A DNA stretch of 49,430 nucleotides from a virus, in the IMG/VR virus record IMGVR_UViG_3300049048_000108, positions 1-49,430 of that record; one strand, written 5' to 3'. This document shows positions 1 to 8,546 of the stretch, piece after piece; position 1 is the first letter of the stretch, and every line of letters begins with the position of its first letter. The notes beneath the pieces are model-generated. The model was not told where the DNA came from. It ran no database searches and worked only from the letters and a program-made list of their open reading frames with translations. The position numbers and the translations under genes are program-made.

Positions 1-1
1 C

Positions 2-30
2 TGGTGGGGAGGCACCGTGCCTCCCCACCA
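2..30. terminator. Stem-loop at window start
   Basis: Bases 3-15 are the reverse complement of 17-29, with an extra T-A pair at 2/30, giving a long GC-rich hairpin just before the Shine-Dalgarno of the first gene. If the window ends are joined (circularly permuted or terminally redundant genome) it lies between the last plus-strand gene (ending 49385) and the gene at 53, so it could be a terminator or a leader structure. No T-tract follows, which is common for actinobacterial hairpin terminators. Confidence 0.5.
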
Positions 31-52
31 CCCAGACCAAGGAGAAGGAACC

Positions 53-721
53 ATGCAGAACTTCATCAGCCGGGCGACCGGCACTGTGGCCGCTGCGGCG
101 GTCCTCGTCGTCGGCGGCGCGCTCGTCGGTCCGCAGGCTGTGGCCTGGGCGGCGGAGCAGATCCCCGGTGACCGGATCACCGAGAACAGCATCGACCAGT
201 CGGAGATCCAGAACGGGTCCGTGACCAGCGCCGACGTCGACAACGGCACGATCACCGGGCTGGACGTGAAGAACGGCTCGCTCAGCGGCGCCGACATCGC
301 GCCGGGCGCGGTCTCCCGTGAGGACATCGCGGACAACACGATCACGCCCGAGAAGCTCAACCAGGGCATGCTCCTGGAGTGGATCAAGGCGCCCGAGTCC
401 GGGCTGTCTGACACCAACGGTCGGCTGAACGGCACCTGGCAGAACCTGAACGGCGAGACCTTCGGTGAGTTCCAGCTCGACCGTGGCGAGGGCACCGCGC
501 TCATCACCGTGTCGGCCAACACGCTCGGCGACTCGCCGGTCCGCGTCCGGGTCGAGGACCCGAACGGGCAGCTCGTCGCGAGCTGCATCGCCGAGGAGGT
601 CCCGAGCCAGGACTGGGCGGGCACCTGCTCGGGCGTGGGCCTGTCGTCGTGGTCGCGCTTCCTGGTGTACGTCGACGGTGGCGCCGCCAAGGTCGACGTG
701 ACCGCCGTGCGGGTGCAGTGA
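53..721 (+). CDS. Secreted repeat protein
   Basis: 222 aa. The start at 53 is chosen for the AAGGAGAAGGAACC ribosome site directly upstream; an in-frame ATG at 17 lies inside the hairpin. Residues 1-34 look like a signal peptide or N-terminal anchor: a basic start, then an Ala/Val-rich core ending near AWAA. Residues about 40-110 are imperfect repeats of the type I-x-x-N/G-S/T-I/V-x-x-x-D-I/V (for example NGSVTSADVDNGTITGLDV), a pattern seen in beta-helical actinobacterial surface proteins. The C-terminal about 110 residues are a beta-rich domain with two Cys (ASCIAEE, AGTCSG). Function is not known. A secreted phage protein could act at the host surface, for example in superinfection exclusion. 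It overlaps the next gene by one base. Confidence 0.8.
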   Translation: MQNFISRATGTVAAAAVLVVGGALVGPQAVAWAAEQIPGDRITENSIDQSEIQNGSVTSADVDNGTITGLDVKNGSLSGADIAPGAVSREDIADNTITPEKLNQGMLLEWIKAPESGLSDTNGRLNGTWQNLNGETFGEFQLDRGEGTALITVSANTLGDSPVRVRVEDPNGQLVASCIAEEVPSQDWAGTCSGVGLSSWSRFLVYVDGGAAKVDVTAVRVQ

Positions 722-975
722 TGGCCCTCGGAAGCAGCGCCGGGCGGAGCGCGGGCAACCGCACCGCCGAGGAAGCTCCTCGCCGAGCGACCCAGCGGGA
801 GCGCGCGTACATCGACCCGCCGCTGGACCAGCTCGTGCCGGTCGAGGAGCGGGCTGCCCGGTGGCAGCTCACGCCTCGCGGCGAGAAGCTCGCCGACGCG
901 CTGGCGTGGGGCCTGTGGCTCGGCTTCTGCGTGTTCTTCGCGGTGATCGTGTGCGCCTGGTGGGGTCTTCTGTGA
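721..975 (+). CDS. Small single-pass membrane protein
   Basis: 84 aa, starting at the ATG that overlaps the previous stop (TGATG). The first 50 residues are charged and soluble; residues about 58-82 (LAWGLWLGFCVFFAVIVCAW) form one strong transmembrane helix at the C-terminus. This suggests an N-in tail-anchored protein. It is translationally coupled to the secreted repeat protein, so the two may act together at the membrane. No family recognised. Confidence 0.75.
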   Translation: MALGSSAGRSAGNRTAEEAPRRATQRERAYIDPPLDQLVPVEERAARWQLTPRGEKLADALAWGLWLGFCVFFAVIVCAWWGLL

Positions 976-1109
976 AGGCGGACATGCGCCCGAGGCTCGT
1001 GGAGCCCGAGCCGAAGCACCGGCTCAGCCTGGTCGACCGCCTTCGCGGGTGGCACCGGGTCGGCGAGCTCCGGGTCCGCAACCACTGCGGGTGCCCTCTG
1101 GAGCTCTGA
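972..1109 (+). CDS. Hypothetical 45-aa protein
   Basis: 45 aa, starting at a GTG that overlaps the preceding stop in the GTGA arrangement used throughout this genome. It is basic and ends in a short NHCGCPLEL segment with two Cys. It is the last plus-strand gene before the bidirectional terminator at 1176-1208. No recognisable family; coding status rests on the overlap geometry and codon use. Confidence 0.55.
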   Translation: MKADMRPRLVEPEPKHRLSLVDRLRGWHRVGELRVRNHCGCPLEL

Positions 1110-1175
1110 GAGCCGATCTCCGGGCCGAAGGTCCATCCCGTGGGGTGGCGTCAGCCGAGGGCCTGGAGACAAGCG

Positions 1176-1208
1176 AGAGCCCGCCGAGCGTGTTGCTCGG
1201 CGGGCTCT
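1176..1208. terminator. Bidirectional hairpin terminator
   Basis: A perfect 13-bp stem (AGAGCCCGCCGAG / CTCGGCGGGCTCT) with a 7-base loop. It lies between the convergent plus-strand unit (ending 1109) and the long minus-strand late operon (last gene ending 1218), so it can stop transcription from both sides. Confidence 0.85.
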
Positions 1209-1217
1209 CTGCTGTTG

Positions 1218-1496
1218 TCAGGCGGGTACGACTGCGACGGGCGTGCCGTCGTCCTGCGGAGACGCAGGGCCAGCGACGACCTCGCCCTGGACGACGGCTG
1301 CAGCGACGTCCACGTTGGGCGTGACCTGCCCACGGACGTAGAAGCTCGTGCCACCCTGGAGCGCCGCGACGACCAGGATGAACAGGCCAGCCGACTGGAG
1401 GCCGATGACCTCGCCGAGCGCCGCACCGCCCGCCAGGATCTGGAGGGCGACGAGGATGCTGCTCCAGATGAGGAGCGGCTCACGGGTCTTGCTCAT
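1218..1496 (-). CDS. Putative holin
   Basis: 92 aa. ATG at 1496 is preceded by GAGGTAC-type Shine-Dalgarno bases (minus sense AGAGGAGGTACACC). Two hydrophobic helices at about 9-33 (LLIWSSILVALQILAGG) and 39-58 (SAGLFILVVAALQGG) are joined by a short loop; a polar Val/Ala/Pro-rich tail follows. Size, two helices and position beside a CHAP-like hydrolase match actinophage holins, which form the membrane lesion that releases endolysin. It is the last gene of the late operon, just before the terminator. Assignment is by topology and context, not by a diagnostic motif. Confidence 0.6.
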   Translation of the reverse strand: MSKTREPLLIWSSILVALQILAGGAALGEVIGLQSAGLFILVVAALQGGTSFYVRGQVTPNVDVAAAVVQGEVVAGPASPQDDGTPVAVVPA

Positions 1497-1509
1497 GGTG
1501 TACCTCCTC

Positions 1510-2124
1510 TCAGAGCACGTCGTTGATGGTCTGGCGGAGCTCGCGGATGTCCCGGCGCAGCGCCCGGACGATCCGGTCGTGGCCGCGCTTCTCGTGGAAG
1601 CGGACAGCCGCCTGGAGCTCCTCGATGGCGTTGCGCACGCGCGTGGCCTTCGGCTTCGGCTCGGGCGTCGGCGTCGGCTCGTCGCGGTGGAAGTCGATGA
1701 GCTCCTGCCCGTTGAGCCACGTGGCGGCGAACTGGAACTCATCACCCCAGAAGCGCGGGAAGTAGTCACCGCGCACCACGACGACCTCGTTGGCCTTGAC
1801 GCTGTTGGTCCGCACCAGCAGCGAGGACAGGGAGCTCCGGGCGACGCCGGAAGCTCGCCCCACCACGGTGACGATGTGGCCGAACGGGTTGGAGTCGCGC
1901 GGGTCGTCGTAGTACACGACCATGCCGCGCTCGATGTCGGCCACGTTGGTCACGCGGTACTTGACCGGCGTGGCCTGCTGGGCGGACACCGCCGACGGGT
2001 ACACCGCGCCGATGCCACGAGCTTCGCGGCAGATCTTGAGGCACATGCCGTCCGGGTCGTACCCGAGCTGGGCAGCGGTCTCGTGGCTGCGGTACCACGC
2101 CACGGTGGCGTCGGTGTCACGCAT
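1510..2124 (-). CDS. CHAP-like peptidoglycan hydrolase
   Basis: 204 aa. The N-terminal about 110 residues resemble a CHAP amidase/endopeptidase fold: G-M-C-L-K near residue 27 supplies a candidate nucleophilic Cys and NPFGHIVTVVG near 85 a candidate His. The middle (EPTPTPEPKPK) is a proline linker, followed by a basic, helical, Arg-rich C-terminus that could bind cell wall or membrane. It probably cuts cell-wall peptides at lysis or as a tail-tip lysin. The neighbouring holin-like gene favours lysis. The start at 2124 overlaps the upstream 37-aa gene by 8 bases. Confidence 0.6.
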   Translation of the reverse strand: MRDTDATVAWYRSHETAAQLGYDPDGMCLKICREARGIGAVYPSAVSAQQATPVKYRVTNVADIERGMVVYYDDPRDSNPFGHIVTVVGRASGVARSSLSSLLVRTNSVKANEVVVVRGDYFPRFWGDEFQFAATWLNGQELIDFHRDEPTPTPEPKPKATRVRNAIEELQAAVRFHEKRGHDRIVRALRRDIRELRQTINDVL

Positions 2125-2230
2125 CGCTGTCCTCCAGGTCGTCCTGGGCGCCAGCCTCGTTGGCCTGGCTGTGCGGGTAGTCCGGCTCGCCGTCGTACAC
2201 GAGCTCCTCACCCTCGGTGGGCTTGCCCAT
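2117..2230 (-). CDS. Hypothetical acidic 37-aa protein
   Basis: 37 aa, starting at ATG 2230 directly after a strong AGGAGGAACC site. It is very acidic (about one third Asp/Glu), with no hydrophobic segment. Its stop lies inside the start of the CHAP-like gene, so translation is likely coupled. No function recognised. The good ribosome site and overlap are the only support. Confidence 0.5.
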   Translation of the reverse strand: MGKPTEGEELVYDGEPDYPHSQANEAGAQDDLEDSDA

Positions 2231-2239
2231 GGTTCCTCC

Positions 2240-2917
2240 TCATTCCTGAGCGGCAGGTCCGCTCGACTCACAACTGTAGTTCCGATCACCGTCAGGGTCA
2301 GTGCACGTGTACTCCTGGGCGCCGAACGTGAACGTGAAGCTCTGCGGGTAGCCTGCCGGTCCCTCCGGACCGCGCTCGCCCTGCGGACCGGCAGGACCCT
2401 GGTTCCCCTGTGGTCCTGGAGGTCCAGGAGGCCCAGCAGGACCCTCCGGACCGGTGGCACCCGGCTCGCCCTCAGCGCCAGCAGCTCCCGCGTCGCCCTC
2501 GGTGCCCTGGTTGCCGGTGTCACCCTTCGGGCCAGAAGGCCCACGAGGGCCAGGAGGACCGACCGGGCCAGCCGGTCCAGCAGGACCCTCCGGGCCAGTG
2601 AGGCCAGGAGGACCCTCGGTGCCCTGCGGACCGATCGGACCCGGCTCGCCGCGCTCGACCTGGACGGCGTTCTCGCAGAGCTGCTGGAGGTCGTCGGTGT
2701 CGATCGCCTCATCCTCGCAGGCGATTCTCACCTGACCGGCGAGGTCCTGTCCGGCTTCGGCCTCGTCGTTGGCGTCGTCGTACGCCAGCCAGCCGAACAC
2801 CACCGAGGTCAGGAACCCAATGGCAGTGAGGATCCCGAGCAGCAGGATGAGCCTGCGGCTCCTCGGGTCGCGCGCCGACGCGGCGGCGTGCTGCTTGATC
2901 TCTTCCCTGCGGGTCAT
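2240..2917 (-). CDS. Membrane-anchored collagen-like protein
   Basis: 225 aa. Residues 23-45 form one transmembrane helix ([21 protein letters not shown]). Residues 46-89 are acidic. Residues 90 to about 189 contain roughly 33 uninterrupted Gly-X-Y triplets rich in GPA, GPP, GPQ and GEP. A short C-terminal domain carries two Cys (YTCTD, NYSCES). Collagen-like triplets form trimeric rods in phage fibres, but the N-terminal helix is unusual for a fibre and suggests an anchored rod, or a protein delivered to the envelope. It overlaps the preceding coiled-coil gene by four bases. Confidence 0.8.
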   Translation of the reverse strand: MTRREEIKQHAAASARDPRSRRLILLLGILTAIGFLTSVVFGWLAYDDANDEAEAGQDLAGQVRIACEDEAIDTDDLQQLCENAVQVERGEPGPIGPQGTEGPPGLTGPEGPAGPAGPVGPPGPRGPSGPKGDTGNQGTEGDAGAAGAEGEPGATGPEGPAGPPGPPGPQGNQGPAGPQGERGPEGPAGYPQSFTFTFGAQEYTCTDPDGDRNYSCESSGPAAQE

Positions 2918-3219
2918 GCCTCGTCCTCCTTGGCCGCCAGCTCCTCCCGCAGATGGCGAATCAGCGTGGTCTTCTCCTCGTTCTCCACGAGCGCCTTGTC
3001 GAGCTGCACTCGCAGGTCCGCCTTCTCCTCCCGAAGCTCCAGGATCTGCTCGTCCCGGAGGGTGATACGCTCCCTCAGCGTACCCGCGATTCCCTCGTCT
3101 GCGGCGTCACCGCGCTCCTTCTTGTTGTTGAGCACGGCAACGATGATGACACCGAGCGTGGTGATCAGCGTGGTGAGTACACCGACGACGGCGACCTGGA
3201 CAGTGGGGTCCTTCGGCAT
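2914..3219 (-). CDS. Membrane protein with coiled coil
   Basis: 101 aa. Residues about 7-30 ([24 protein letters not shown]) are one transmembrane helix. Residues about 45-100 are a highly charged heptad-like region ([19 protein letters not shown]), a likely coiled coil. Small one-helix proteins of this shape near lysis genes are often called holin-like or spanin-like, but no motif decides it. It overlaps the collagen-like gene by four bases (ATGA), so the two are co-translated. Confidence 0.65.
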   Translation of the reverse strand: MPKDPTVQVAVVGVLTTLITTLGVIIVAVLNNKKERGDAADEGIAGTLRERITLRDEQILELREEKADLRVQLDKALVENEEKTTLIRHLREELAAKEDEA

Positions 3220-3224
3220 GGCGC

Positions 3225-3668
3225 CTACTCCTCCCTGTCCAGGACCCTCGCAGTCAGGAGAGCAGCATCCATCATCGCGAAGCCACCGTACGCCACCATG
3301 GCGGTAGCTGCGGCTGTCGGGTAGTGCAGCACCGAGACTGCGAACAGGGCCATCCACATGATCATCCAGCACATCCCGATCCACAGACCGAGGACGTTGA
3401 GCCACTTGAACGGCGTCATCATGAGCCAGGCGCTCACTACGATGATGACTCCCCAGACCCAGGTCTGCCCGCCGACGAGGTCGATCAGCGGCTGGTAGCT
3501 CGGGAGGCTGAACCGGTCGCGCCCGCCGATCAAGATGGCGAGGCCCAGGCCCCAGTGGACGGCGATCATGATGCCCGTGACCCACTGAGCGAGCAGGCGG
3601 TCTTCCCACGGGCCGACCACGAACCAGGTCCGGGTCCTCTGGAAGACCTTCAAGAGCTTCTCCGTCAT
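3225..3668 (-). CDS. Multi-pass membrane protein
   Basis: 147 aa with about four hydrophobic segments: residues near 30-47 (WVTGIMIAVHWGLGLAILI), 67-84 (VWGVIIVVSAWLMM), 90-112 (LNVLGLWIGMCWMIMWMALF) and 117-138. The N-terminus is basic and cytoplasmic by the positive-inside rule. It sits between the last tail fibre gene and the holin/CHAP cluster, so a lysis or host-envelope role is plausible. No family recognised. Confidence 0.65.
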   Translation of the reverse strand: MTEKLLKVFQRTRTWFVVGPWEDRLLAQWVTGIMIAVHWGLGLAILIGGRDRFSLPSYQPLIDLVGGQTWVWGVIIVVSAWLMMTPFKWLNVLGLWIGMCWMIMWMALFAVSVLHYPTAAATAMVAYGGFAMMDAALLTARVLDREE

Positions 3669-3725
3669 GGCTCGCGGTTGGGTTGCTGGGACACTTCACA
3701 CGCCTCTCGGTTCGACCCCGTGCTC

Positions 3726-6665
3726 TCAGCTCAGGGTACCCGCTGCGCCTCCTTCGAGCTCCTCCAACCGGGCTCGAAGCTCGGCGAGCTCGCGCGCCTG
3801 CTGCTGCACGAGGACGAGGACCCCAGCGGAGATGCGGTCGTACGCCACACCGTTGAGCTCGCCGTCCGTGGTGTACGTCGCCCAGATCGGCGCGTGCTCG
3901 TGCATGTCCTCAGCGATGAAGCCGGGGATCCTGCGGAGACCCTCAGTAGAGCCACCGTTCTCCTCGACCTCGGTGACGTCGAACCAGGTCTTCGGCACCA
4001 CGTTGAGCAGCCCGCTCGCTTCCTCCTCGGTGATGCCTTCCTGCTGGAGCTTCCACTTCGCCAGCGACGTGACGAGCCGCATGCGGTTGTCGAGGGAGGC
4101 ATTCAGGTTGCAGTTCGCGCCAGCGGTCGTCGTGGGCGCGTGCGGGAACTCGACGGTGCCACGGAACTCGCTGATGCCATCGACGTGGGCGAGGTTGACA
4201 CCGCCACCACCGATGTTGATGTTGTAGTTGCCGACGGTGTTATCGTCCGCCATCGCCTGGAGCTCGTTGTTGTCCATGCGGACGTGGGTGCTGGTCGGCG
4301 AGCCGATGCGGATGGCGGGCTTGTTGCCGGAGGCGTTCGAGGCGTCCGAGGTCGACGTGAAGATGGCCTGCTTGAACACCGGGCTGTCGCTGTCGTACCC
4401 AGGGTCGACGGTGTCGCCGGTTCCCCACTCGACCGTGGAGGCGTCGTTGTTCCTGAGAGCGATGAGGATCCAGTTGTCCGGCACCACGAAGTCGCTGGTG
4501 TACGTGACCACGTGGAAGTTCGAGTAGAACGTGTCCTTGCCGGAGGGCTTGACCAGAGCTCCCGCGTCCGCTGCCGTGGCTGCGATGTTGGCGTTGGTGA
4601 GCGCGAAGCTGATGCTGTTCATCGTCATCGCGGTGATGGTTCGCTCGCCGTTCAGGACCGCGCCAGCTCCCGTGAGCCCGCTGATGAACACCCGGTCGCC
4701 CACGGCGAAGTAGTGCGGCGAGACCACCGGGATCGTGGCGACGTTGGAGGTCAGGGAGTAGTTGCCGCTGATGCGCACCACGCCGTTCTTGCGGGGCGTG
4801 TCACCCGCTCCCCAGCCGAACGGGAGCTCGTAGTACAGGGCCTGCCAGGATCCGAGCGTGAGAGTCCCACCGCTCGTGGTGGTGTCGTTGGCTCCTCCGT
4901 GGCCCTTGATCGTGCAGTGCACACCGCCCGTGGCGGCGGAGCTCGCGACGTTGGGTGCCACGACGTCGAAGCTCACGGTGTTGGTGGTGACCTCGCGGGC
5001 GGTCCACTGCCCATCGAACGGGGACCCCACGCCCACCACCGTGATCGTGTCGCCGACTCGGATGCGAGCATTGACGCCGTTGAACGCGCTGAACGTCAGC
5101 GTGGCCTTGTTGGCGTTGAGCACCTTGTTGGTGACGGTCCAGCCGTGCGGGTTGACGATGTCGTGGTGCCCGTTGGGGAAGGTGTTCGGGCTGCGGCCGA
5201 GCGCGATGGCGATGAACCGCTGGCTCCACGAGATGGCGTACGACGAGCTCACGGTGCGGACCCCACCACCCATGAGGTTCGACTGGATCCGCATCACCAT
5301 GTTGCGAAGCTCGTACGCCGTGGTGCTGGCCTCCATGCGCCCGGTGAACAGGTCGAGGACCATCGGGATCTTCACCGGGTCCGGGGCGATGGCGGCCACC
5401 GACGTGGTGAAGCTGACCGGCTCGCTCCACGGCGAGTACGTCGGGTCGGAGCCCTTGGTCCTCACCTGCCACTCGACCGCGACCTGCTCCGGGTAGGTGT
5501 TCGCGGGCATGGTGTAGCTCTGGGTCGCCGTCGTGGTCGGGCCGACGGTGGTCCAGTCGGTCGTGCCGACGAGCCGGTGGCGAAGCTCGAACGCCTGCTG
5601 GGTGTCTCCGCCGACCGTGGCCTGGAAGCTCCAGCTCCACACCTGCTGCAGGGTCGGGTCGACGTTGATGCTGTTCGGGTTCAGGTTGATCGGCGCGTTC
5701 GGCGGTGCGGTGATGCCGGGCGTCTCGGTGGTCTCGCCCGAGTACGCGCTGTACAGCGTGCCCTGCGCGCCGGTCGTGGTCTTGTGGCGGACCTTGTACT
5801 TGACCTTGTCAGCCGCCGACACCGCGTCGGTGTGGCTGGTGATGCCCGCCGTCTTGGTGGTGAGGAGCGACCAGACACCGTTGACGGAGCGCCAGACCTC
5901 GGTGTTGTACTCACCGTACCCAGCGTTGTTGACCCAGGAGACGACCGGCGCGGTGACCGTGCCTCCACGGGACGCCGAGCTCGGAGCTGCAGGAGTGGTG
6001 TAGATGACAGCGGTCTCGACCCAGGCCGAGTCGCCGACGCTGTTCTCCGAGCGGACGCGGTACCGGTACTTCTGGTTGGCGACCGTGGTGCCGCTGTCGG
6101 TGAAGCTCGTCGATCCCCCACCAGGGACACCAACGTCGCCGTTCCACGCGTCGTTGGCGAGCACGTCGTACTGGACCCGGACGCGGTCCCAAGGCTCGCC
6201 GGACGTGTCCCGGTTGGTCCAGGTGATCTTCTGGCTGGTGTCGCTGACGCGGCTGACGCCGACGTTGGTCGGCGCGAGCGGAGAGGCGTACGGGCGCTTC
6301 GGGATCGAGCTCGTGACGGACTTGCTCGGCGTGGCGCCGTTGAAGGCGCCGGACAGCGAGGCCGAGAAGGTCCGCGAGCCCGGCGAGCTGCCGTACTCGT
6401 TGGCGCCGTAGTTGTACGTGTAGCTCTTGGTCTCGCGGAGGACCTGGTTGTTGTTCTGGTTGTTCGAGAAGGTGAGCGATCCGCCGATCGACCCACCGAA
6501 GCTGAGGGTCTGGGTGTCGGACCAGTTGCCCTCGACGTCGACGTAGATCTTGACCGTCGCGGTAGCGGCGCCCTCGCCGTGGCTGACCGCCTCCCAGGAA
6601 ACGTCGATGCCGACGCGGATGCGGTTCGGGCTGCCGCCCTCCCATGCGCCCCACTCGATGGCCAT
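3726..6665 (-). CDS. Tail fibre with S74-like chaperone end
   Basis: 979 aa, the largest fibre gene. The N-terminal about 130 residues resemble tail-attachment beta-structure. From about 120 to 420 are tandem fibronectin-III-like segments (repeated TNVGVSRVSDTSQKITWTN and WSEPVSFTT types). The middle is Thr/Ser/Ala-rich beta-structure. The last about 130 residues contain RRIPGFIAEDMHE, a Y-D-R-I near GVAYDRISAGVLVL and a final coiled coil (QQARELAELRARLEELE), the layout of the peptidase S74 intramolecular chaperone that trimerises and then cleaves itself off fibres. The usual Ser-Asp...Lys cleavage motif is not obvious, so cleavage is uncertain. Likely a receptor-binding or side fibre. Confidence 0.8.
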   Translation of the reverse strand: MAIEWGAWEGGSPNRIRVGIDVSWEAVSHGEGAATATVKIYVDVEGNWSDTQTLSFGGSIGGSLTFSNNQNNNQVLRETKSYTYNYGANEYGSSPGSRTFSASLSGAFNGATPSKSVTSSIPKRPYASPLAPTNVGVSRVSDTSQKITWTNRDTSGEPWDRVRVQYDVLANDAWNGDVGVPGGGSTSFTDSGTTVANQKYRYRVRSENSVGDSAWVETAVIYTTPAAPSSASRGGTVTAPVVSWVNNAGYGEYNTEVWRSVNGVWSLLTTKTAGITSHTDAVSAADKVKYKVRHKTTTGAQGTLYSAYSGETTETPGITAPPNAPINLNPNSINVDPTLQQVWSWSFQATVGGDTQQAFELRHRLVGTTDWTTVGPTTTATQSYTMPANTYPEQVAVEWQVRTKGSDPTYSPWSEPVSFTTSVAAIAPDPVKIPMVLDLFTGRMEASTTAYELRNMVMRIQSNLMGGGVRTVSSSYAISWSQRFIAIALGRSPNTFPNGHHDIVNPHGWTVTNKVLNANKATLTFSAFNGVNARIRVGDTITVVGVGSPFDGQWTAREVTTNTVSFDVVAPNVASSAATGGVHCTIKGHGGANDTTTSGGTLTLGSWQALYYELPFGWGAGDTPRKNGVVRISGNYSLTSNVATIPVVSPHYFAVGDRVFISGLTGAGAVLNGERTITAMTMNSISFALTNANIAATAADAGALVKPSGKDTFYSNFHVVTYTSDFVVPDNWILIALRNNDASTVEWGTGDTVDPGYDSDSPVFKQAIFTSTSDASNASGNKPAIRIGSPTSTHVRMDNNELQAMADDNTVGNYNINIGGGGVNLAHVDGISEFRGTVEFPHAPTTTAGANCNLNASLDNRMRLVTSLAKWKLQQEGITEEEASGLLNVVPKTWFDVTEVEENGGSTEGLRRIPGFIAEDMHEHAPIWATYTTDGELNGVAYDRISAGVLVLVQQQARELAELRARLEELEGGAAGTLS

Positions 6666-6680
6666 CCGTGACTCCTAGGT

Positions 6681-8546
6681 CTAGGTGATGAAGATCGGGT
6701 CGCCCTGCACGAAGTTGAGGACAGAGTCGCCAACCGCCGAGCCGACCCGCTGCACCATCGTACCCACGTCCTGCGGCGGCGTCGAGCTAACGGCGCCCGC
6801 CTCGGTGGAGAGGAACTGGGTGCCGGGCTCCAGGTCAAACAGCAGCGGGTTGTACCCGTGGCTGTAGACGTACGCTACGGCGCCGAGAGCGGCGCTCTCC
6901 AGGACGAAGCCGTGGGCCTCCAGGCCCAGGGTGGCCGACGCCTTCCGAGCCCGGAACTGGCCACCCTCGTTGGAGATGTGGACCAGCTCGCCACCCGTGA
7001 GGTCTTCCAGGGCGGTGGCCGGGACACCCGCGATCTTGTCGATGGGGATGGAGCGGTCGAGGATCCGCTCGCCGTCCATGTACCCGAAGGTGATCTGGCT
7101 GGCGTCGAGGTTGACGAGCGTGTCACCCATGAAGAGCTTCTCGACCCACGAGCCGTCATCGAGCTCGAAGACCTTGGTGACCTTGCCGCCCTCCATGTGC
7201 GACTCCACGGCGTGCGCGGTGCCGAGTCCGTCCTCACCCCAGCGCGCGTCGTACAGCGTGCCGTCGAAGTAGCGGCCGAGGATGTTGCTCAGCTCCAGCA
7301 TCCCACCGTCGACGCGCATCGTGCTGCTCTCGTTGGGACTCACGAAGAGGAGCGTGGCGGTCGCGGCGGTGACCGGAGCTTCGGCGGTGACCCAGGCGCG
7401 GGTCCAGTCCGGGTCGGCAGGCAGGGTGGTGGCGGCACCGTCGGAGCTGGACAGCGGAGTGCCACCCGCGTCGTACCACTGCAGCCGGGCGAAGCAGCCA
7501 GCGCCCACTCCTGCCATGAGCTTCGCGAAGATCGAGCCGGTGTAGATGGCGCCGCCGACGACCGGCGTGCGCACGCCGCCGTTGTCGTAGGCGTACGTGT
7601 GCTCGACGTCGCTGGTGTTGGTCACGAGCTCGACGGCGTACGACCCGACGATGGCGTCGGCGTCGAGGACCCTGCTCTGGGTGAGGTTCGAGGTCGCCCA
7701 GCCGGTCGTGTTGGTCTCGAAGCTCGGGTTGACGACCAGGTTCACCCGCGCCCGCGTGCGGGTGAACCAGATGGAGCCCTCGTTCCTCTGCAGGAGGACC
7801 TGGTTGCCCTCGCTGTCGAGGATCGGGTTGCCGTCGGCGTCGGTGGCGACGTACTCCACGTCCTCGGGCAGCGGCTCGTAGTCGCTCATGGAGACTCGAC
7901 CGTCAGCGGTGTTGGCGAGGTTCCTGGCCTGGGTGGCGGTCTCCTCGACGTTCTGCAGGCGCCCGCTCTGGGTGTCGTCGCCGAGCACGTCGACGAGCTG
8001 GCCGGTGTTGTTGTTGACGTCGCTGCGAAGCTCCACCAGGGCGTCGTCGACGGCAGGGTTGGTCGGCACCGTCTCCGGGTCCAGGAACTCCCCATCGAGG
8101 CTGGGCTCCTCGCCGATGAGGTTGACCACCGTCCAGTCGCCGTTCTGGAGCTCCAGGACAACGGGCTCCTGGCCCTCCGGGTCGCGCACGCCGTCGGTGA
8201 TCTTGTCGTACAGGTCGCCGCCGATCAGCGCCGAGACCGGCTCGTCGTACCCGTTGACCTCGACCAGCGCCCACTTCTCGCGGGTGGCGGGCAGCGTGTA
8301 GACCTGGGTGCCTGCGTCGTAGTCTGCGGTGAGGCCCGGCGCCGGGATCGTCACGGTGTTGGCCACCGGGTCCACCGCCAGCACGGCGTACAGCTCCACG
8401 TCGACCTCGACCTCAGTGACCGGGTCCTCGGCGTCGGTGAAGTCGCTGGCGTCGGTGAGCTGCAGGACCGTGTCGCCAGTGAGGTGATCGGTGTCGAGCT
8501 CGTCGCCGGTCCGGGTGATCGAGACCTCCAGGATGAAGCCCTGCAT
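6681..8546 (-). CDS. Minor tail protein (tip/fibre)
   Basis: 621 aa, starting at ATG 8546 by a TGATG overlap with the upstream gene. The N-terminus (LEVSITRTGDELDTDHL) is followed by an acidic linker. Residues about 260-440 hold NLVVNPSFETNTTGWA and a beta-sandwich, a carbohydrate-binding-module-like domain often seen in actinophage tail proteins. The C-terminus (VYSHGYNPLLFDLEPGTQFLST) is compact beta-structure. Its position after the tape measure and tail hub proteins supports a tail-tip or fibre role in host binding. Assignment is by domain style and order. Confidence 0.7.
   Translation of the reverse strand: MQGFILEVSITRTGDELDTDHLTGDTVLQLTDASDFTDAEDPVTEVEVDVELYAVLAVDPVANTVTIPAPGLTADYDAGTQVYTLPATREKWALVEVNGYDEPVSALIGGDLYDKITDGVRDPEGQEPVVLELQNGDWTVVNLIGEEPSLDGEFLDPETVPTNPAVDDALVELRSDVNNNTGQLVDVLGDDTQSGRLQNVEETATQARNLANTADGRVSMSDYEPLPEDVEYVATDADGNPILDSEGNQVLLQRNEGSIWFTRTRARVNLVVNPSFETNTTGWATSNLTQSRVLDADAIVGSYAVELVTNTSDVEHTYAYDNGGVRTPVVGGAIYTGSIFAKLMAGVGAGCFARLQWYDAGGTPLSSSDGAATTLPADPDWTRAWVTAEAPVTAATATLLFVSPNESSTMRVDGGMLELSNILGRYFDGTLYDARWGEDGLGTAHAVESHMEGGKVTKVFELDDGSWVEKLFMGDTLVNLDASQITFGYMDGERILDRSIPIDKIAGVPATALEDLTGGELVHISNEGGQFRARKASATLGLEAHGFVLESAALGAVAYVYSHGYNPLLFDLEPGTQFLSTEAGAVSSTPPQDVGTMVQRVGSAVGDSVLNFVQGDPIFIT

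Noticed and set aside
3324-6671. 1115-aa plus-strand ORF opposite the fibre gene
   Set aside because: Dominated by Arg/Asp/Val/Gly with no domains; it is the GC-rich antisense shadow of the fibre gene, which shows fibronectin-like and S74-like features.
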